A stretch of 64,000 nucleotides of DNA, taken from an uncultured bacterium. Lineage in GTDB: Bacteria > Cyanobacteriota > Vampirovibrionia > Gastranaerophilales > Gastranaerophilaceae. The position numbers and the translations under genes are program-made. Shown here piece after piece: positions 53,692 to 63,170 of this stretch (within the stretch, counting starts at the first letter, position 1; every line of letters starts with the position of its first letter). Below the pieces are notes generated by a model. It did not search any database. It saw nothing but the letters and a program-made list of their open reading frames with translations, and was not told where the DNA came from. The stretch spans positions 93,898 through 157,897 of the forward strand of contig CASGCE010000016.1 of NCBI GenBank assembly GCA_949299935.1. The letters are read 5' to 3'.

Positions 53692-54327
53692 ATGCAACCA
53701 GTGACATTATACCCTAAAAACATAATGCCAAATCCCGTAACAAGCTTTACACCACAGAGGTTGATGCCTAATATAATGTCTAATAGCGCAATTCACCCAC
53801 AAGCCAGTATAATCGGACAAGTAATAATATCACCGGAAGTTAATGTTGCCCCATTTGCCTCAATAAGAGGGGATGAAGGCACACCGATATACATAGGTCG
53901 CGGAACAAATGTTCAGGACGGAGTCGTAATCCACGGGCTTAAACACGGTAGAGTAAACCACAATAACAGGGAATATTCCGTGTATATCGGCGAGAATACC
54001 AGCCTCGCACATCAAGCACAGGTTCACGGCCCCGCTAAAATTGGTAATAATGTTTTTGCAGGCATGCAGTCTTTTGTTTATAAATCAGAAATCGGAGATA
54101 ACGTGGTAATTGAACCTGCGGCAAAAGTTATTGGAGTAAAAGTAGCACCTAACAGGTATATTCCTGCAGGAGAAATAATTAAAACACAAGAACAGGCAGA
54201 TAAACTTCCTGTCATAAACGAGAATTACCCGAACAAACATATGAACGAAGAAGTCGTTGAAGTAAACAAAGAGCTTGCCTTGGCTTATCCGTCAAATTAT
54301 TACTTGATAAACCTGCAAAATGCATAA
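53692..54327 (+). CDS. Gamma-class carbonic anhydrase resembling the CcmM N-terminal domain
   Basis: Left-handed beta-helix protein of 211 residues. Zinc ligands of gamma-CA are all in place: His81 ('VVIHGL'), His107 and His112 ('LAHQAQVHGP'). The pattern 'ASIRGDEGTPIYIGRGTNVQ', 'GENTSLAHQAQVHGPAKIG' and 'APNRYIPAGEIIKTQEQADK' follows cyanobacterial CcmM more closely than the archaeal Cam or the YrdA type. The RbcS-like repeats of carboxysomal CcmM are absent. It would hydrate CO2 in the cytosol. AAAGGAG precedes the ATG. Confidence 0.8.
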   Translation: MQPVTLYPKNIMPNPVTSFTPQRLMPNIMSNSAIHPQASIIGQVIISPEVNVAPFASIRGDEGTPIYIGRGTNVQDGVVIHGLKHGRVNHNNREYSVYIGENTSLAHQAQVHGPAKIGNNVFAGMQSFVYKSEIGDNVVIEPAAKVIGVKVAPNRYIPAGEIIKTQEQADKLPVINENYPNKHMNEEVVEVNKELALAYPSNYYLINLQNA

Positions 54328-54343
54328 AAACTAATAACACTAA

Positions 54344-54478
54344 AATTTTCCGAAGATGGAACCAGCTCAGATGCAGGCGAGCAGCACGAGCCTTGCAGAT
54401 GAAGGTACTTGAAAAGTAGAACCACGCAAGTTTGAGCAGCACGAAAAACTTGTGTGGTGAGAAGACTCTCCGGAAATT
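54344..54478. ncRNA. Structured element with two hairpins sharing an identical 11-base loop
   Basis: A closing stem (54344-54356 with 54467-54478, 11-12 pairs with a bulge and one imperfect pair) encloses two hairpins. Hairpin 1: TGCAGGC/GCCTTGCA with loop 54379-54389. Hairpin 2: CCACGCAAGTTT/AAACTTGTGTGG with loop 54434-54444. Both loops are GAGCAGCACGA on the plus strand. G-T pairs favour the plus strand in hairpin 2 and the minus strand in the closing stem, so the strand is undecided. As plus-strand RNA it would be the 3' UTR of the carbonic anhydrase gene; as minus-strand RNA it would follow tRNA-Gln. Confidence 0.6.
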
Positions 54479-54516
54479 CGTATATAATTGCCAAATCTTC
54501 ACTTAATACTGAAAAT

Positions 54517-54587
54517 TTCCCGGAGATGGATTCGAACCACCGTTGGAAGAGCCAGAATCTTCAGTCCTGCCACTAGACGATCCGGGA
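54517..54587 (-). tRNA. tRNA-Gln (CTG)
   Basis: Minus strand: acceptor TCCCGGA/TCCGGGA, D stem GTCT/GGAC, anticodon stem GAAGA/TCTTC with loop TTCTGGC (anticodon CTG), T arm GGTGG-TTCGAAT-CCATC, discriminator A. CCA not encoded. Confidence 0.9.
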
Positions 54588-54636
54588 AAGTAACAAGTAT
54601 ATTTTAACACAAAAAATAAAATGTCAAAGCAACATA

Positions 54637-56241
54637 TTATAACTCAACTTCCGATTCTTTGACGGGAGCACCGATAACTCTTTCAAGTTCGGCAGCATTA
54701 ACATTGTAATCCAGAAGATTGGAGTAATAACTCAATTGAGCGTTAAGATAGGTATTTTCGGCATCTTTAAATTCAATAGCATTACCAAGACCAACCTGAT
54801 AACGACGGAAAGCTTGATATTGCTGTTCTTTAGCTTGTTGAAGCGCGAGTTTTGCGACTTCAAGGCTGTCACGAGAATTTAAAAGACTTATATATGCACT
54901 TTTAACCTCCAGGTAAACATTTTGTCTTTGTTGTTCATAGTCAGCGACATATTTTTTATAAGTAGCTTTTGCCTCATCAACCTGCTTTTTAAGTAACATT
55001 AAATTCAAATTGGAATAATTTAACTGAACACCAAGCTGATAACCGTAGTCCATGTCCATCTTAGCGCCACCGTTTTGATAGGAGCCAAATGCTGTCAAAT
55101 CAGGCGTAAAAGCCCGCTTTGCACTTCTGACATTTAATTCAGCGGCATCCATTAATTTTTTAGATGCCAACAACGCAGGGCGTGATTCTTCAGCATTTTT
55201 CAAAAGTTTTTCAAAATCAACATCATAAACTTTTGTATTCAACTTATCTTTTAAAATAACATCTTCCAATTCCGGAATACCCACAGCATTTGCAAGCTGT
55301 ACACCAGCAAGCTCCAGAGTATTTTTAGCCTTAATTAAATTAACTTTAGCATTTCCAAGGTTATATTCAGCAGTTGTAACGTCAATTTTAGCCTTCTTAC
55401 CTATTTCATAATAAGCCCGTGCTTGTTTTAATTGTAGTTCGTAATCTTGAACAGTATCTTCGTATACATTTCTTTGAATTTCAGCGAAAACAAGATTATA
55501 ATAAGCCACTTTTACGTTATAAATTACCTGTTCAATGCTGGTTTCGGCATCATAGCGCGAAGCCTCATAGTTACGACTGGCCAAATCAGCGTTAGCTTTA
55601 GTTTTGCCAAAATCAAACAACAGCATATTAGCAGATAACGTAGGCGTGTAATACAAATCATAACGCCTGTTCATCATACTTGAAAAGGCAGCCCCCCTGT
55701 TCATGGTCATAAGCATATCATTTCTGGAATAACTGACACCCGCACCGAGTGTAGGAAAATAATTTGACCAGGCCTGACCTACACGTGACTTATAAATTTC
55801 AGCATTACTTATGGCAGACATAATCGTCGGATTGTGTGTTATTGCCAGCTTTATGCAATCTGCAAGCGTAACTTCCCCATTCATTTCGGTGTATTCAATT
55901 TGACTGTTTATAACGGGAAATTTTGTTTCATACATTCCTTCCGCTTCTTTTGAGGATTGTTTTTTTGATTTAGCATTTTCTGCATTTTTCTTACGCTCGT
56001 GTTTGTAGTTAACCTTTTTATTGTCAGGTTCCACTATCTGAATCTTTTTTTGCTGTTTTTTATTCCAAAACACCAGTTTTTTAGTGTTATTTTTTGAAGG
56101 TTCAGACACATCAACAGCGTCAGCCTCTGCATTAATTTGTGCAACGGCAGCATTTTGCTCCGGAACAATCTCATCACTCAATGCAATTACGTTTGATGAG
56201 AAAAACATACATATTAATATTGTGCTGAAAATCTTTTTCAT
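54637..56241 (-). CDS. TolC-family outer-membrane channel of the RND pump
   Basis: 534 residues. A signal peptide ('[20 protein letters not shown]') is followed by an unusual 90-residue charged, Lys-rich stretch before the OEP domain starts at '[20 protein letters not shown]'. Two repeats follow, including '[20 protein letters not shown]' and '[20 protein letters not shown]', the latter a hallmark of TolC. Its start overlaps the AcrB-like stop by four bases, so this is the third gene of the pump operon. Confidence 0.9.
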   Translation of the reverse strand: MKKIFSTILICMFFSSNVIALSDEIVPEQNAAVAQINAEADAVDVSEPSKNNTKKLVFWNKKQQKKIQIVEPDNKKVNYKHERKKNAENAKSKKQSSKEAEGMYETKFPVINSQIEYTEMNGEVTLADCIKLAITHNPTIMSAISNAEIYKSRVGQAWSNYFPTLGAGVSYSRNDMLMTMNRGAAFSSMMNRRYDLYYTPTLSANMLLFDFGKTKANADLASRNYEASRYDAETSIEQVIYNVKVAYYNLVFAEIQRNVYEDTVQDYELQLKQARAYYEIGKKAKIDVTTAEYNLGNAKVNLIKAKNTLELAGVQLANAVGIPELEDVILKDKLNTKVYDVDFEKLLKNAEESRPALLASKKLMDAAELNVRSAKRAFTPDLTAFGSYQNGGAKMDMDYGYQLGVQLNYSNLNLMLLKKQVDEAKATYKKYVADYEQQRQNVYLEVKSAYISLLNSRDSLEVAKLALQQAKEQQYQAFRRYQVGLGNAIEFKDAENTYLNAQLSYYSNLLDYNVNAAELERVIGAPVKESEVEL

Positions 56242-59200
56242 TTCTCTACATACTCCAAATCTTTTTCAGTAATTTGTTTATGAGGGAATTTATCGACAAA
56301 CTCCTGAATAATGACGTAAAATGCGGGAGTCAAAACAGCACCGATAGTAGCAGCTGCAACCATACCACCGAATACGGTAGACCCCACCGAAATTCTGGAA
56401 TTAGCACCGGCACCTGTTGCAAACAACATTGGCAAAACTCCCAAAATAAACGCTATTTCTGTCATCATAATCGCACGGAACCGCAGTTTCGCTGCCTTTA
56501 CAGCAGCATCTTTAACGCTCAAGCCGTGTTTTTCGTGCTCCTCTTTCGCAAATTCAACAATTAATATTGATTGCTTTGCGGCAAGTCCGATCAAAGTAAT
56601 CATACCAACCTGAGAATATATATCAAATGACTGATTAATCATCATTTGGAATATCAATGCTCCCAGTGCTGCTATTGGTGATATTAACAATACCGCAACC
56701 GGAATTGAATAACTTTCGTATAAAGCAACCAAAAATAAATATACAAACACCAACGCCATCACAACAATAACAACAGTTTGTCCGGAGGCCTCTCTTTCCT
56801 GAGCCGATGTACCTGACCAATCGTATGTAATATCAGAAGGCAATACTTTTCTTGCGACAGCCTCCATAGCATTCATAGCCTCGCCCGTACTCTTACCGGA
56901 AGCCTCTTGACCTTGAATTTGGATTGATTGATACAAATTATAACGGGTGATTGATGCCGTACCTATTGTCTGATTCAATTTAACTATAGACAATATCGGT
57001 ACCATTACACCATTCGTATTTTTTACATATATTCCTGACAGATCTGAGGCAGAATTTCTGAAATCACTTTCAGCCTGAAGTTGAACCTTGAATACTCTGT
57101 CATACTTATTAAAGTCATTGACGTAATATGTACCCAGCATTGAAGCAAGTGTAGAGTAAAGCTCTTGCAAATCAACACTCTGCGCCATAGCCTTTTCGTA
57201 ATCAATTTCCAAAGTGTATTGAGGAACATTAGCCTGAAATGATGTATAAACACTTGAAAGCGAAGAATCTTGGTTAGCTGCCGCAATAAGTTTATTCGCC
57301 CAGTTTTCAAGCTCTTGAGGAGTATATTCACCCCTTGAAAGCATCTGGAATTCAAACCCGCCCATCATACTCATACCACTGATTGCAGGAGGTGAAAATA
57401 CTACAATAGAAGCCTCTTTTGTATTAGATGCAATCCTTCTGATTTTATTCAAAATAGCAACATGCGAAAGGTCCGTCGGACGACCTTGAAATTTTCGTTT
57501 AACCCAATCAACAGGACCGACTTTTCTATCAGCATAATCATCCAATGATATAATACTTGTAGCGCTATTAGCCAAGCCGCTGCCGCTAAACAGTATCAAG
57601 CGGTCCTCATCAACACCGTCAATGTCTCTAATCTGGTCAATAAATTTGGTGGAAACCTCTGAAGTTCTTGATAAAGAAGCTCCATCCGGCAAGGTAATAC
57701 TTGCTATCAAAACTCCCTGATCCTCATCCGGAATAAAACCTGTCGGTATCAACTTGAAGGACAAAAGTGTCAATACAACAAGCCCTAAATATAATGTTAC
57801 GGTTAATTTTTTATCACGGACAAATTTATTAACATATTCTATATAAAAATCTTCAACTTTAACAAAAAATTTATTAAAATCTTCAACCATAACAGCCGTT
57901 TTTCTTGAAATTCTGGCAATAATGTGCCTTATACGAACACCCAATAACGATTTCGGCTGCTTCATATCGTCATTTTCATTTTGATGCCCTAAAAAATGTG
58001 AACACATTGCAGGTGAAAGAGTCAACGCACATATGGCGGATATAGCAATAGAAACCGCAATACAAACCGCAAACTGCTTATACATAACACCCGTCATACC
58101 ACCCATAAATATAATAGGCACAAATACAGCCATCAAAACCATTGCCATAGCAACAAGAGATGAACCTACCTCCTGCATTGTCAGTTGCGTCGCAATCACG
58201 GCGGATTTACCTTCCTCAATATGTCGTTTTACATTTTCTATAACAACAATTGCGTCATCAACTACAACTCCAACTGCCAAAACCAAAGCAAACAAAGAGA
58301 GCAGGTTTATACTCATATTCAAGGCTTTCAAAGCAATAAAGGTACCTATAAGCGATACCGGGATTGTAACACAAGGCACAAGGGTTGCCATAACATCACC
58401 TAAAAACATGAAGATGATAATTACAACGATTATACCTGTCAAAAGTATTGTAAACTCGACCTCCTTCATAGATTCATGAATAAAGTCGGAATCATCCTTT
58501 ACGACCATTATTTTTAAGCCGTTATCCAAACGAGAATTAAGTTCTGCAACCTTTTTCTTAACTGCCTTGGATAAATTCAAAATATTTGCATCAGAAAGCT
58601 GCGAAACCATAATCAAAGCGGCAGGTTTGCCGTTTACAGTACCCAACATAGAGTAGGAATTTGCACCCAATTCAACTCGTGCAACGTCTTTCAGTCTGAC
58701 CCTGCTTCCATCCATATCTGAACGCAATATTATGTTTTCAAATTCCCTTACCTCTGAAAGACGTCCTTTGGATTTCAAAGTAAGCTGCAGAGCTTGAGCA
58801 TCATCCGTCGGCAATGCCCCCAAAGATCCGGCTGTAACTTGAGTATTTTGTGCAGAAATAGCATTTTTTATATCGGTTGTTGAAATATTCAGCCCTGCCA
58901 TTTTCTGTGGATCCAGCCAAATTCTCATCGCATAATCACTTGAACCGAATACATCAATATCTGCTACACCCTCAACACGTTTCAATTCATCTTTTACATA
59001 AATAGAACCGTAATTTGTCATATCAAGCTGTGACCAATTACCTTTTTCGGGAACCATATTCAAAATAATAGCCCCGGAGCCTGATGTGCGGCTCAAAGCC
59101 GTCACTCCCGTTCTTTGAACCTCCTCCGGCAACTGCGACAGAACCTGTTGAATTCTGTTTTGAACGTTCATTAAATTGATATTTTTATCGGAACCAACTT

Positions 59201-59504
59201 TGAAATATAAGGTTAAAGTATAGGAACCGTCGTATGAGGTTGAGGTCATATAAGAAAGGTCTTCAACACCGTTCAATTTATTTTCCAAAACGGTCGCAAT
59301 GGAGGATTCAATAACCTCAGCGTTTGCACCGGTATATGAGGCTGATACTCTCACTTGCGGAGGAGTTACATCCGGATAGTTCTCCTGTTTCAAATTTGCC
59401 ATGGAAATCACGCCCAATATCACAATACAAACAGATATTACCAACGCAAATCTGGGATTCCTTATAAAGAAATAAAGTTTGTCTTTGTCAAAAATCTTTT
59501 TCAT
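56238..59504 (-). CDS. RND efflux transporter, AcrB/HAE1 type
   Basis: 1088 residues with 12 membrane helices and two large periplasmic loops. Helix 4 has the proton-relay pair Asp-Asp in '[20 protein letters not shown]'; helix 10 has '[19 protein letters not shown]' with the matching Lys. '[20 protein letters not shown]' is typical of HAE1. It exports hydrophobic compounds by proton antiport through MFP and TolC. Its start directly overlaps the MFP gene's stop by one base (TAATG). Confidence 0.93.
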   Translation of the reverse strand: MKKIFDKDKLYFFIRNPRFALVISVCIVILGVISMANLKQENYPDVTPPQVRVSASYTGANAEVIESSIATVLENKLNGVEDLSYMTSTSYDGSYTLTLYFKVGSDKNINLMNVQNRIQQVLSQLPEEVQRTGVTALSRTSGSGAIILNMVPEKGNWSQLDMTNYGSIYVKDELKRVEGVADIDVFGSSDYAMRIWLDPQKMAGLNISTTDIKNAISAQNTQVTAGSLGALPTDDAQALQLTLKSKGRLSEVREFENIILRSDMDGSRVRLKDVARVELGANSYSMLGTVNGKPAALIMVSQLSDANILNLSKAVKKKVAELNSRLDNGLKIMVVKDDSDFIHESMKEVEFTILLTGIIVVIIIFMFLGDVMATLVPCVTIPVSLIGTFIALKALNMSINLLSLFALVLAVGVVVDDAIVVIENVKRHIEEGKSAVIATQLTMQEVGSSLVAMAMVLMAVFVPIIFMGGMTGVMYKQFAVCIAVSIAISAICALTLSPAMCSHFLGHQNENDDMKQPKSLLGVRIRHIIARISRKTAVMVEDFNKFFVKVEDFYIEYVNKFVRDKKLTVTLYLGLVVLTLLSFKLIPTGFIPDEDQGVLIASITLPDGASLSRTSEVSTKFIDQIRDIDGVDEDRLILFSGSGLANSATSIISLDDYADRKVGPVDWVKRKFQGRPTDLSHVAILNKIRRIASNTKEASIVVFSPPAISGMSMMGGFEFQMLSRGEYTPQELENWANKLIAAANQDSSLSSVYTSFQANVPQYTLEIDYEKAMAQSVDLQELYSTLASMLGTYYVNDFNKYDRVFKVQLQAESDFRNSASDLSGIYVKNTNGVMVPILSIVKLNQTIGTASITRYNLYQSIQIQGQEASGKSTGEAMNAMEAVARKVLPSDITYDWSGTSAQEREASGQTVVIVVMALVFVYLFLVALYESYSIPVAVLLISPIAALGALIFQMMINQSFDIYSQVGMITLIGLAAKQSILIVEFAKEEHEKHGLSVKDAAVKAAKLRFRAIMMTEIAFILGVLPMLFATGAGANSRISVGSTVFGGMVAAATIGAVLTPAFYVIIQEFVDKFPHKQITEKDLEYVEK

Positions 59505-60670
59505 TAATTACCTGCACTGAGTGTTTTTTCGTATTCCTCTTTATCAATAATTTTTAGTTTTTGCCCTTCAGTCATAATGTTTTGAATGCCTGATACCACA
59601 ACCACATCGTTCAAATCAAGTCCGTCAGTCACAATCCAGTTGGTGTTTATACTGTCAGCAACTTTAATATCTTTTCTTACTGCCTTATTATCCTGCACCA
59701 CCCAAACGTAATAACCGCTCATCGGATCACCTTTGGTGCAAGATTGCGGGATGGTCATATGTTCTAAAGTCTTCGGCGCTATCAATTTCACCTTCATATA
59801 ACTGCCCGGGACAAGCCAGCCTCTGTCATTTTCAAAAACAGCTCGCAAACTTATTGAACCGGAATCTTTGTCAATTTTATTATCTACAAAATCAATTGTA
59901 CCTGTTTTATCATACCATCTCCCGCCATCAAACTGTACTTTAACCTGCACATCCTTAAATTGATTGCTCGCACGCAATAAATTTACATAGTCATCTCCCT
60001 TAAGGCTGAACGCCACATAAACAGGATTTGTGCTCGATATGTTTACAAGTGAACCGGAAGTCGCAGTAACATAGTTTCCTTCAGTAATATTAACCTTACC
60101 TATACGCCCGTCTATGGGTGATTTTATATTTGTATAGCTTAAATTAACTCTTGCAAGCTCATACTGCTGTTTTGCAGCTTCCAAAAGCGCCCTGTTTTGA
60201 TTTCTGGTAGCTAAACTCTGATCAACATCCGATCTACTTATCAAATCTTCTTTTATCAAAGCGTTAGCCCTGTTAAGTTCTTGTTGTGCGTTTTTCAAGA
60301 GAGCTCCGTATTGGTTAACATTTGCTCTTGCATTATTAACCTCAAGCTGATATTCTCTGGGATCAATCTGAAATAAAACCTCACCTTTTTTGACAAAATC
60401 TCCTTCTTTGAAATATTTATTTATCAAAAATCCCGGTACTCTTGCTACCACATCTACAGAGTATTTCGCCTCTACCCTGCCGGTAGCCTCAGCATTGACA
60501 AACACCTTTTCTGTATGCGGTGCGTCCACCACTACTTCCTTCGGTATGCTGTTCATTCTCATTTGAATTATTGCTGCTATTTTTCCGCTTACTTTGTTAT
60601 ATATTATCGGCACTATAATAACGAGCAATAGAAATATCGCTGCTTTTTTTCGCGTTAATTTTATTTTCAT
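59504..60670 (-). CDS. RND pump membrane fusion protein, AcrA type
   Basis: Start at 60670 (MKIKLTRKK) with GGAG six bases before it. N-terminal membrane anchor '[20 protein letters not shown]'; '[11 protein letters not shown]'-like lipoyl half ('[20 protein letters not shown]'), helical hairpin (about 95-165), second lipoyl half '[20 protein letters not shown]' (read as '[13 protein letters not shown]') and beta-barrel '[11 protein letters not shown]'. It joins the AcrB-like pump to TolC. No Cys lipobox, so it is anchored by its helix. Confidence 0.9.
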   Translation of the reverse strand: MKIKLTRKKAAIFLLLVIIVPIIYNKVSGKIAAIIQMRMNSIPKEVVVDAPHTEKVFVNAEATGRVEAKYSVDVVARVPGFLINKYFKEGDFVKKGEVLFQIDPREYQLEVNNARANVNQYGALLKNAQQELNRANALIKEDLISRSDVDQSLATRNQNRALLEAAKQQYELARVNLSYTNIKSPIDGRIGKVNITEGNYVTATSGSLVNISSTNPVYVAFSLKGDDYVNLLRASNQFKDVQVKVQFDGGRWYDKTGTIDFVDNKIDKDSGSISLRAVFENDRGWLVPGSYMKVKLIAPKTLEHMTIPQSCTKGDPMSGYYVWVVQDNKAVRKDIKVADSINTNWIVTDGLDLNDVVVVSGIQNIMTEGQKLKIIDKEEYEKTLSAGN

Positions 60671-60700
60671 ATCCCACTCCAACTCTCATTAACTATTTCT

Positions 60701-60729
60701 ATAGTAATTTATTTTCCTTCTGTTGTCAA
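60701..60729 (-). promoter_or_regulatory. Promoter of the RND pump operon
   Basis: Minus strand: consensus TTGACA (60724-60729), 17-base spacer, TACTAT (60701-60706). Leader of about 25 bases. Confidence 0.75.
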
Positions 60730-60752
60730 TTTATATACGTTGATATGTTTTG

Positions 60753-60766
60753 ACATGCCGGTATGT
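60753..60766. promoter_or_regulatory. Near-palindrome between divergent genes, candidate operator
   Basis: ACATGCCGGTATGT (one mismatched pair) lies 24 bases upstream of the pump -35 box. On the plus strand it falls inside the spacer of a possible TTGACA promoter (60750) for the 60819 gene. No regulator gene is next to it. Confidence 0.4.
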
Positions 60767-60818
60767 TCATGATACGCTAACAAGAGTTGGAAGATTGTGG
60801 TAATATAAGGAGAATTAA

Positions 60819-61715
60819 ATGAATAGCGAAAGTCCTCACTTTGGAGTTTTAAAATACTCCTCCATGAATATTGGTGATGAAATACAAAGCATAGCTGCGA
60901 TGAGGTTTCTTCCCAAAATCGATTATTATGTGCATCGTGAACAACTTAACAGGTTTAAGTGCAAAAATAAACCAAAAGTTATAATGAACGGATGGTACAT
61001 GTGGCAAGTCAAAAATTTTCCGCCCACAAATGATATTGATCCGCTTTTAATATCCATGCATGTCCGTAGAAGAATTCGTAAAAGATTTATAAGACCCAAA
61101 GCCAGAAAATATCTCATTGAACACGGACCTGTAGGTTGCAGAGATCTGGATACCGAAAAATGGTTAAATGAAAATAATATTCCGGCTTACTTTTCCGGAT
61201 GCTTGACCTTGACTCTTCAAAGAAATCCGATGATTAAACGCAAAGATTATATCATCGCCGTGGATGTTTCAAAAGAAGTTGAGGATACTTTGAGAAAAAG
61301 AACTCAAAGACCTGTATACAATATTAAAAGACATCTTTCACCCTATTTCAATCAGGAAGAACGTTATAAAATTGCCAAAATCTTACTTGCTGTTTATCAA
61401 AGCGCACATTGTGTCGTTACGTCAAGACTTCATGCCGCAATGCCCTGTTTAGCGCTTGAAACTCCTGTGTTACTTTTGGATTCCAACGATAACAATCTTC
61501 ACAACGACGGCAGATTTACGGGTCTGAAAGAACTTTGTAATATTGTTAAAGAAAACGACTTTTTGTCAGATCCAAATAGCTACGATATAGTCACCCCCCC
61601 CGCAATCCCTCCCTATACCTTGCTTTGCGGGATAAGCTTATTAAAACTTGTTCGGAATTTACAGGATATAACAATGAAAATTCTCTTATTGACGCCTATG
61701 AGTTCCCCGAATTAG
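60819..61715 (+). CDS. Polysaccharide pyruvyltransferase-family protein, frameshifted at a C8 tract
   Basis: The N-terminal part ('NIGDEIQSIAAMRFLPKIDY', 'GPVGCRDLDTEKWLNENNIP', 'YFSGCLTLTLQRN', 'VVTSRLHAAMPCLALETPVL') follows the polysaccharide pyruvyltransferase family, which adds ketal pyruvate to glycans or lies in related glycosyl-type folds. At 61594-61601 a run of eight C leads into a frame whose last 35 residues look non-native. With nine C, the frame continues as 'TPPRNPSLYLALRDKLIKTC' into the open frame ending at 61852. AAGGAG precedes the ATG. Off/on switching by slippage or a base-calling error are both possible. Confidence 0.75.
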   Translation: MNSESPHFGVLKYSSMNIGDEIQSIAAMRFLPKIDYYVHREQLNRFKCKNKPKVIMNGWYMWQVKNFPPTNDIDPLLISMHVRRRIRKRFIRPKARKYLIEHGPVGCRDLDTEKWLNENNIPAYFSGCLTLTLQRNPMIKRKDYIIAVDVSKEVEDTLRKRTQRPVYNIKRHLSPYFNQEERYKIAKILLAVYQSAHCVVTSRLHAAMPCLALETPVLLLDSNDNNLHNDGRFTGLKELCNIVKENDFLSDPNSYDIVTPPAIPPYTLLCGISLLKLVRNLQDITMKILLLTPMSSPN

Positions 61716-61852
61716 AACTTATACAAGTTATGAATCACGATTATAATAAAGTTCTGAAGGTTTCATATTGGATAAGATCAAAAGACGTACTTAAACTTAT
61801 GTTCCAAAGACTTATACTGAGAAAAAACCGTCACGATTACGATTTGTCGTGA
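61602..61852 (+). pseudogene. Out-of-frame C-terminal end of the pyruvyltransferase-family protein
   Basis: The plus-one frame after the C tract is open to 61852 and reads 'LIKTCSEFTGYNNENSLIDA' and ends 'NRHDYDLS'. It has protein-like composition and joins smoothly to the upstream domain once one C is added, giving a protein of about 345 residues. No separate SD supports an independent start. Confidence 0.65.
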
Positions 61853-62171
61853 AGATTTTAGGCATCTTTTGCTGATATTTATTTTGCAAGTTGGGCTTTT
61901 ATAGTATATCCCAACTTGCATTGTTTTGCCGCAATTTAGCGTTATTTTTCATCATATACTAATCTCAAGCCTCCCTTATTAATTATCACTTGACTTGTTG
62001 TTTTTTTTCAACAATTGCAGATGAATAATCCTCACCTTTTGCTGTCGCTTTTGAATACTATTTGTACAACTTTTCTGCTTTATAAAAGTTAATATATTTA
62101 TTATTACGTATCAAAAAATTTTTTTTTTGTTTTATATATACTCGTATAATAAAATCGAAAGGAATTAATTT
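61853..62171. other. Intergenic 319 bases with one strong hairpin
   Basis: No gene seen. It holds the hairpin at 61885-61920 (listed separately) and, at its right end, a TATAAT-containing stretch and AAAGGA before the 62172 gene. Confidence 0.5.
61885..61920 (+). terminator. Strong hairpin, probable terminator of the pyruvyltransferase gene
   Basis: TGCAAGTTGGG pairs perfectly with CCCAACTTGCA around a 14-base loop, followed by TTGTTTT. The T run is imperfect. Confidence 0.55.
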
Positions 62172-62924
62172 ATGACATCAATTGAAAAAATTACAGCCAA
62201 CGGAATTTCCGCAAATGCAAAAATTCAAGCTGCTAAGAATCAAAAGGCAAATTTTACGGGGCAAAAAGTTAATAAAGAAAAATCAAATGCCGCAAAATAC
62301 ATGCTTGGAGCAACCGCTTTGGCAGCTGTTGTGCTTGTGGGTGTTCTCGGACACAAAAATAATTGGTGGAAAAATACAACTAAAATTGCTAAAGATTCTT
62401 TAAATAAAGAGGCAAATTTTGCCAAAATCGACAGCGAGTTGACAGCTAAAGGAACTAAAATTGTTCAAGAAAAAGACAAAAACATCACTAAAGTATACCA
62501 TAGTTTGGATAACAACACTATATCAGATGTTAAAAATTATGATACTAAAACGAAAAAATTGTTGAGTGAAGAATATTATAATACCCAAACCGGAAAGCTG
62601 CAAAAAAAAGTTATGTATAGCTACGACGGCAAAACTGTTTCCTCTGTTAAAGATTACGATCCGCAAACCGGTAATGAAATTAGAAATACAGTTTTTTCAA
62701 ATTCTGACAGAATAGCACATATTGACGAATTTGATGCAAAAACAGGTATGCTGAAACGTGAGATTAAATACTACAGCGACGGAAAAAAAATTTATAGTGT
62801 AGGCGAATTTGACGTAAAAACAGGTGAACGAATAAAATACACCACCTTCAATGAAAACAATAGAACCACTGAAAATATTTATGTACTTGATCCTAAAACA
62901 GAAAAATTAGTAAAGCAAATTTAA
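62172..62924 (+). CDS. Orphan protein with N-terminal NFTG motif, one membrane helix and 26-residue repeats
   Basis: Begins 'MTSIEKITANGISANAKI' and reaches 'KANFTGQKV' (Asn27-Phe28-Thr29-Gly30). One membrane helix follows (about 43-60, 'YMLGATALAAVVLVGVLG'). From residue 105 on, repeats centred on '(Y/F)D-x-K/Q-T-G' occur at Asp162, 188, 214 and 240, an exact 26-residue period; they resemble the DUF2963-type repeats known from phytoplasmas and other bacteria. The repeats would form an extended beta structure on one side of the membrane. AAAGGA precedes the ATG. Confidence 0.7.
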   Translation: MTSIEKITANGISANAKIQAAKNQKANFTGQKVNKEKSNAAKYMLGATALAAVVLVGVLGHKNNWWKNTTKIAKDSLNKEANFAKIDSELTAKGTKIVQEKDKNITKVYHSLDNNTISDVKNYDTKTKKLLSEEYYNTQTGKLQKKVMYSYDGKTVSSVKDYDPQTGNEIRNTVFSNSDRIAHIDEFDAKTGMLKREIKYYSDGKKIYSVGEFDVKTGERIKYTTFNENNRTTENIYVLDPKTEKLVKQI

Positions 62925-63130
62925 TCAAAAATTAAGCGAAAAATCCTTGTAAATAGATTTTATAGAACCTGTTAGCAATAAGCCATATGAAGAAAATATC
63001 TTTTGTATGGCTTTTTTCGTTTGAAGGAATTAAAAACTCCGCTGTGCTATATAAAAAAGATTAAAGATTATACACCCCGCATAGAGGAGAAATACACGTT
63101 TTTATTGTATAAACTATTTTCAATCAACAA

Positions 63131-63152
63131 AAAAGCCCTGTTCAGGGCTTTT
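63131..63152 (-). terminator. Rho-independent terminator of the ompH gene
   Basis: AAAAGCCCTG and CAGGGCTTTT form a perfect stem with a two-base centre; on the minus strand T6 follows. Confidence 0.88.
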
Positions 63153-63170
63153 CAAATTAAGATATAGCAA

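Noticed and set aside
54212..54502. Minus-strand frames of 96 and 64 codons over the twin-hairpin element
   Set aside because: They overlap the end of the carbonic anhydrase gene, lack SDs, and the DNA is better explained by RNA structure.
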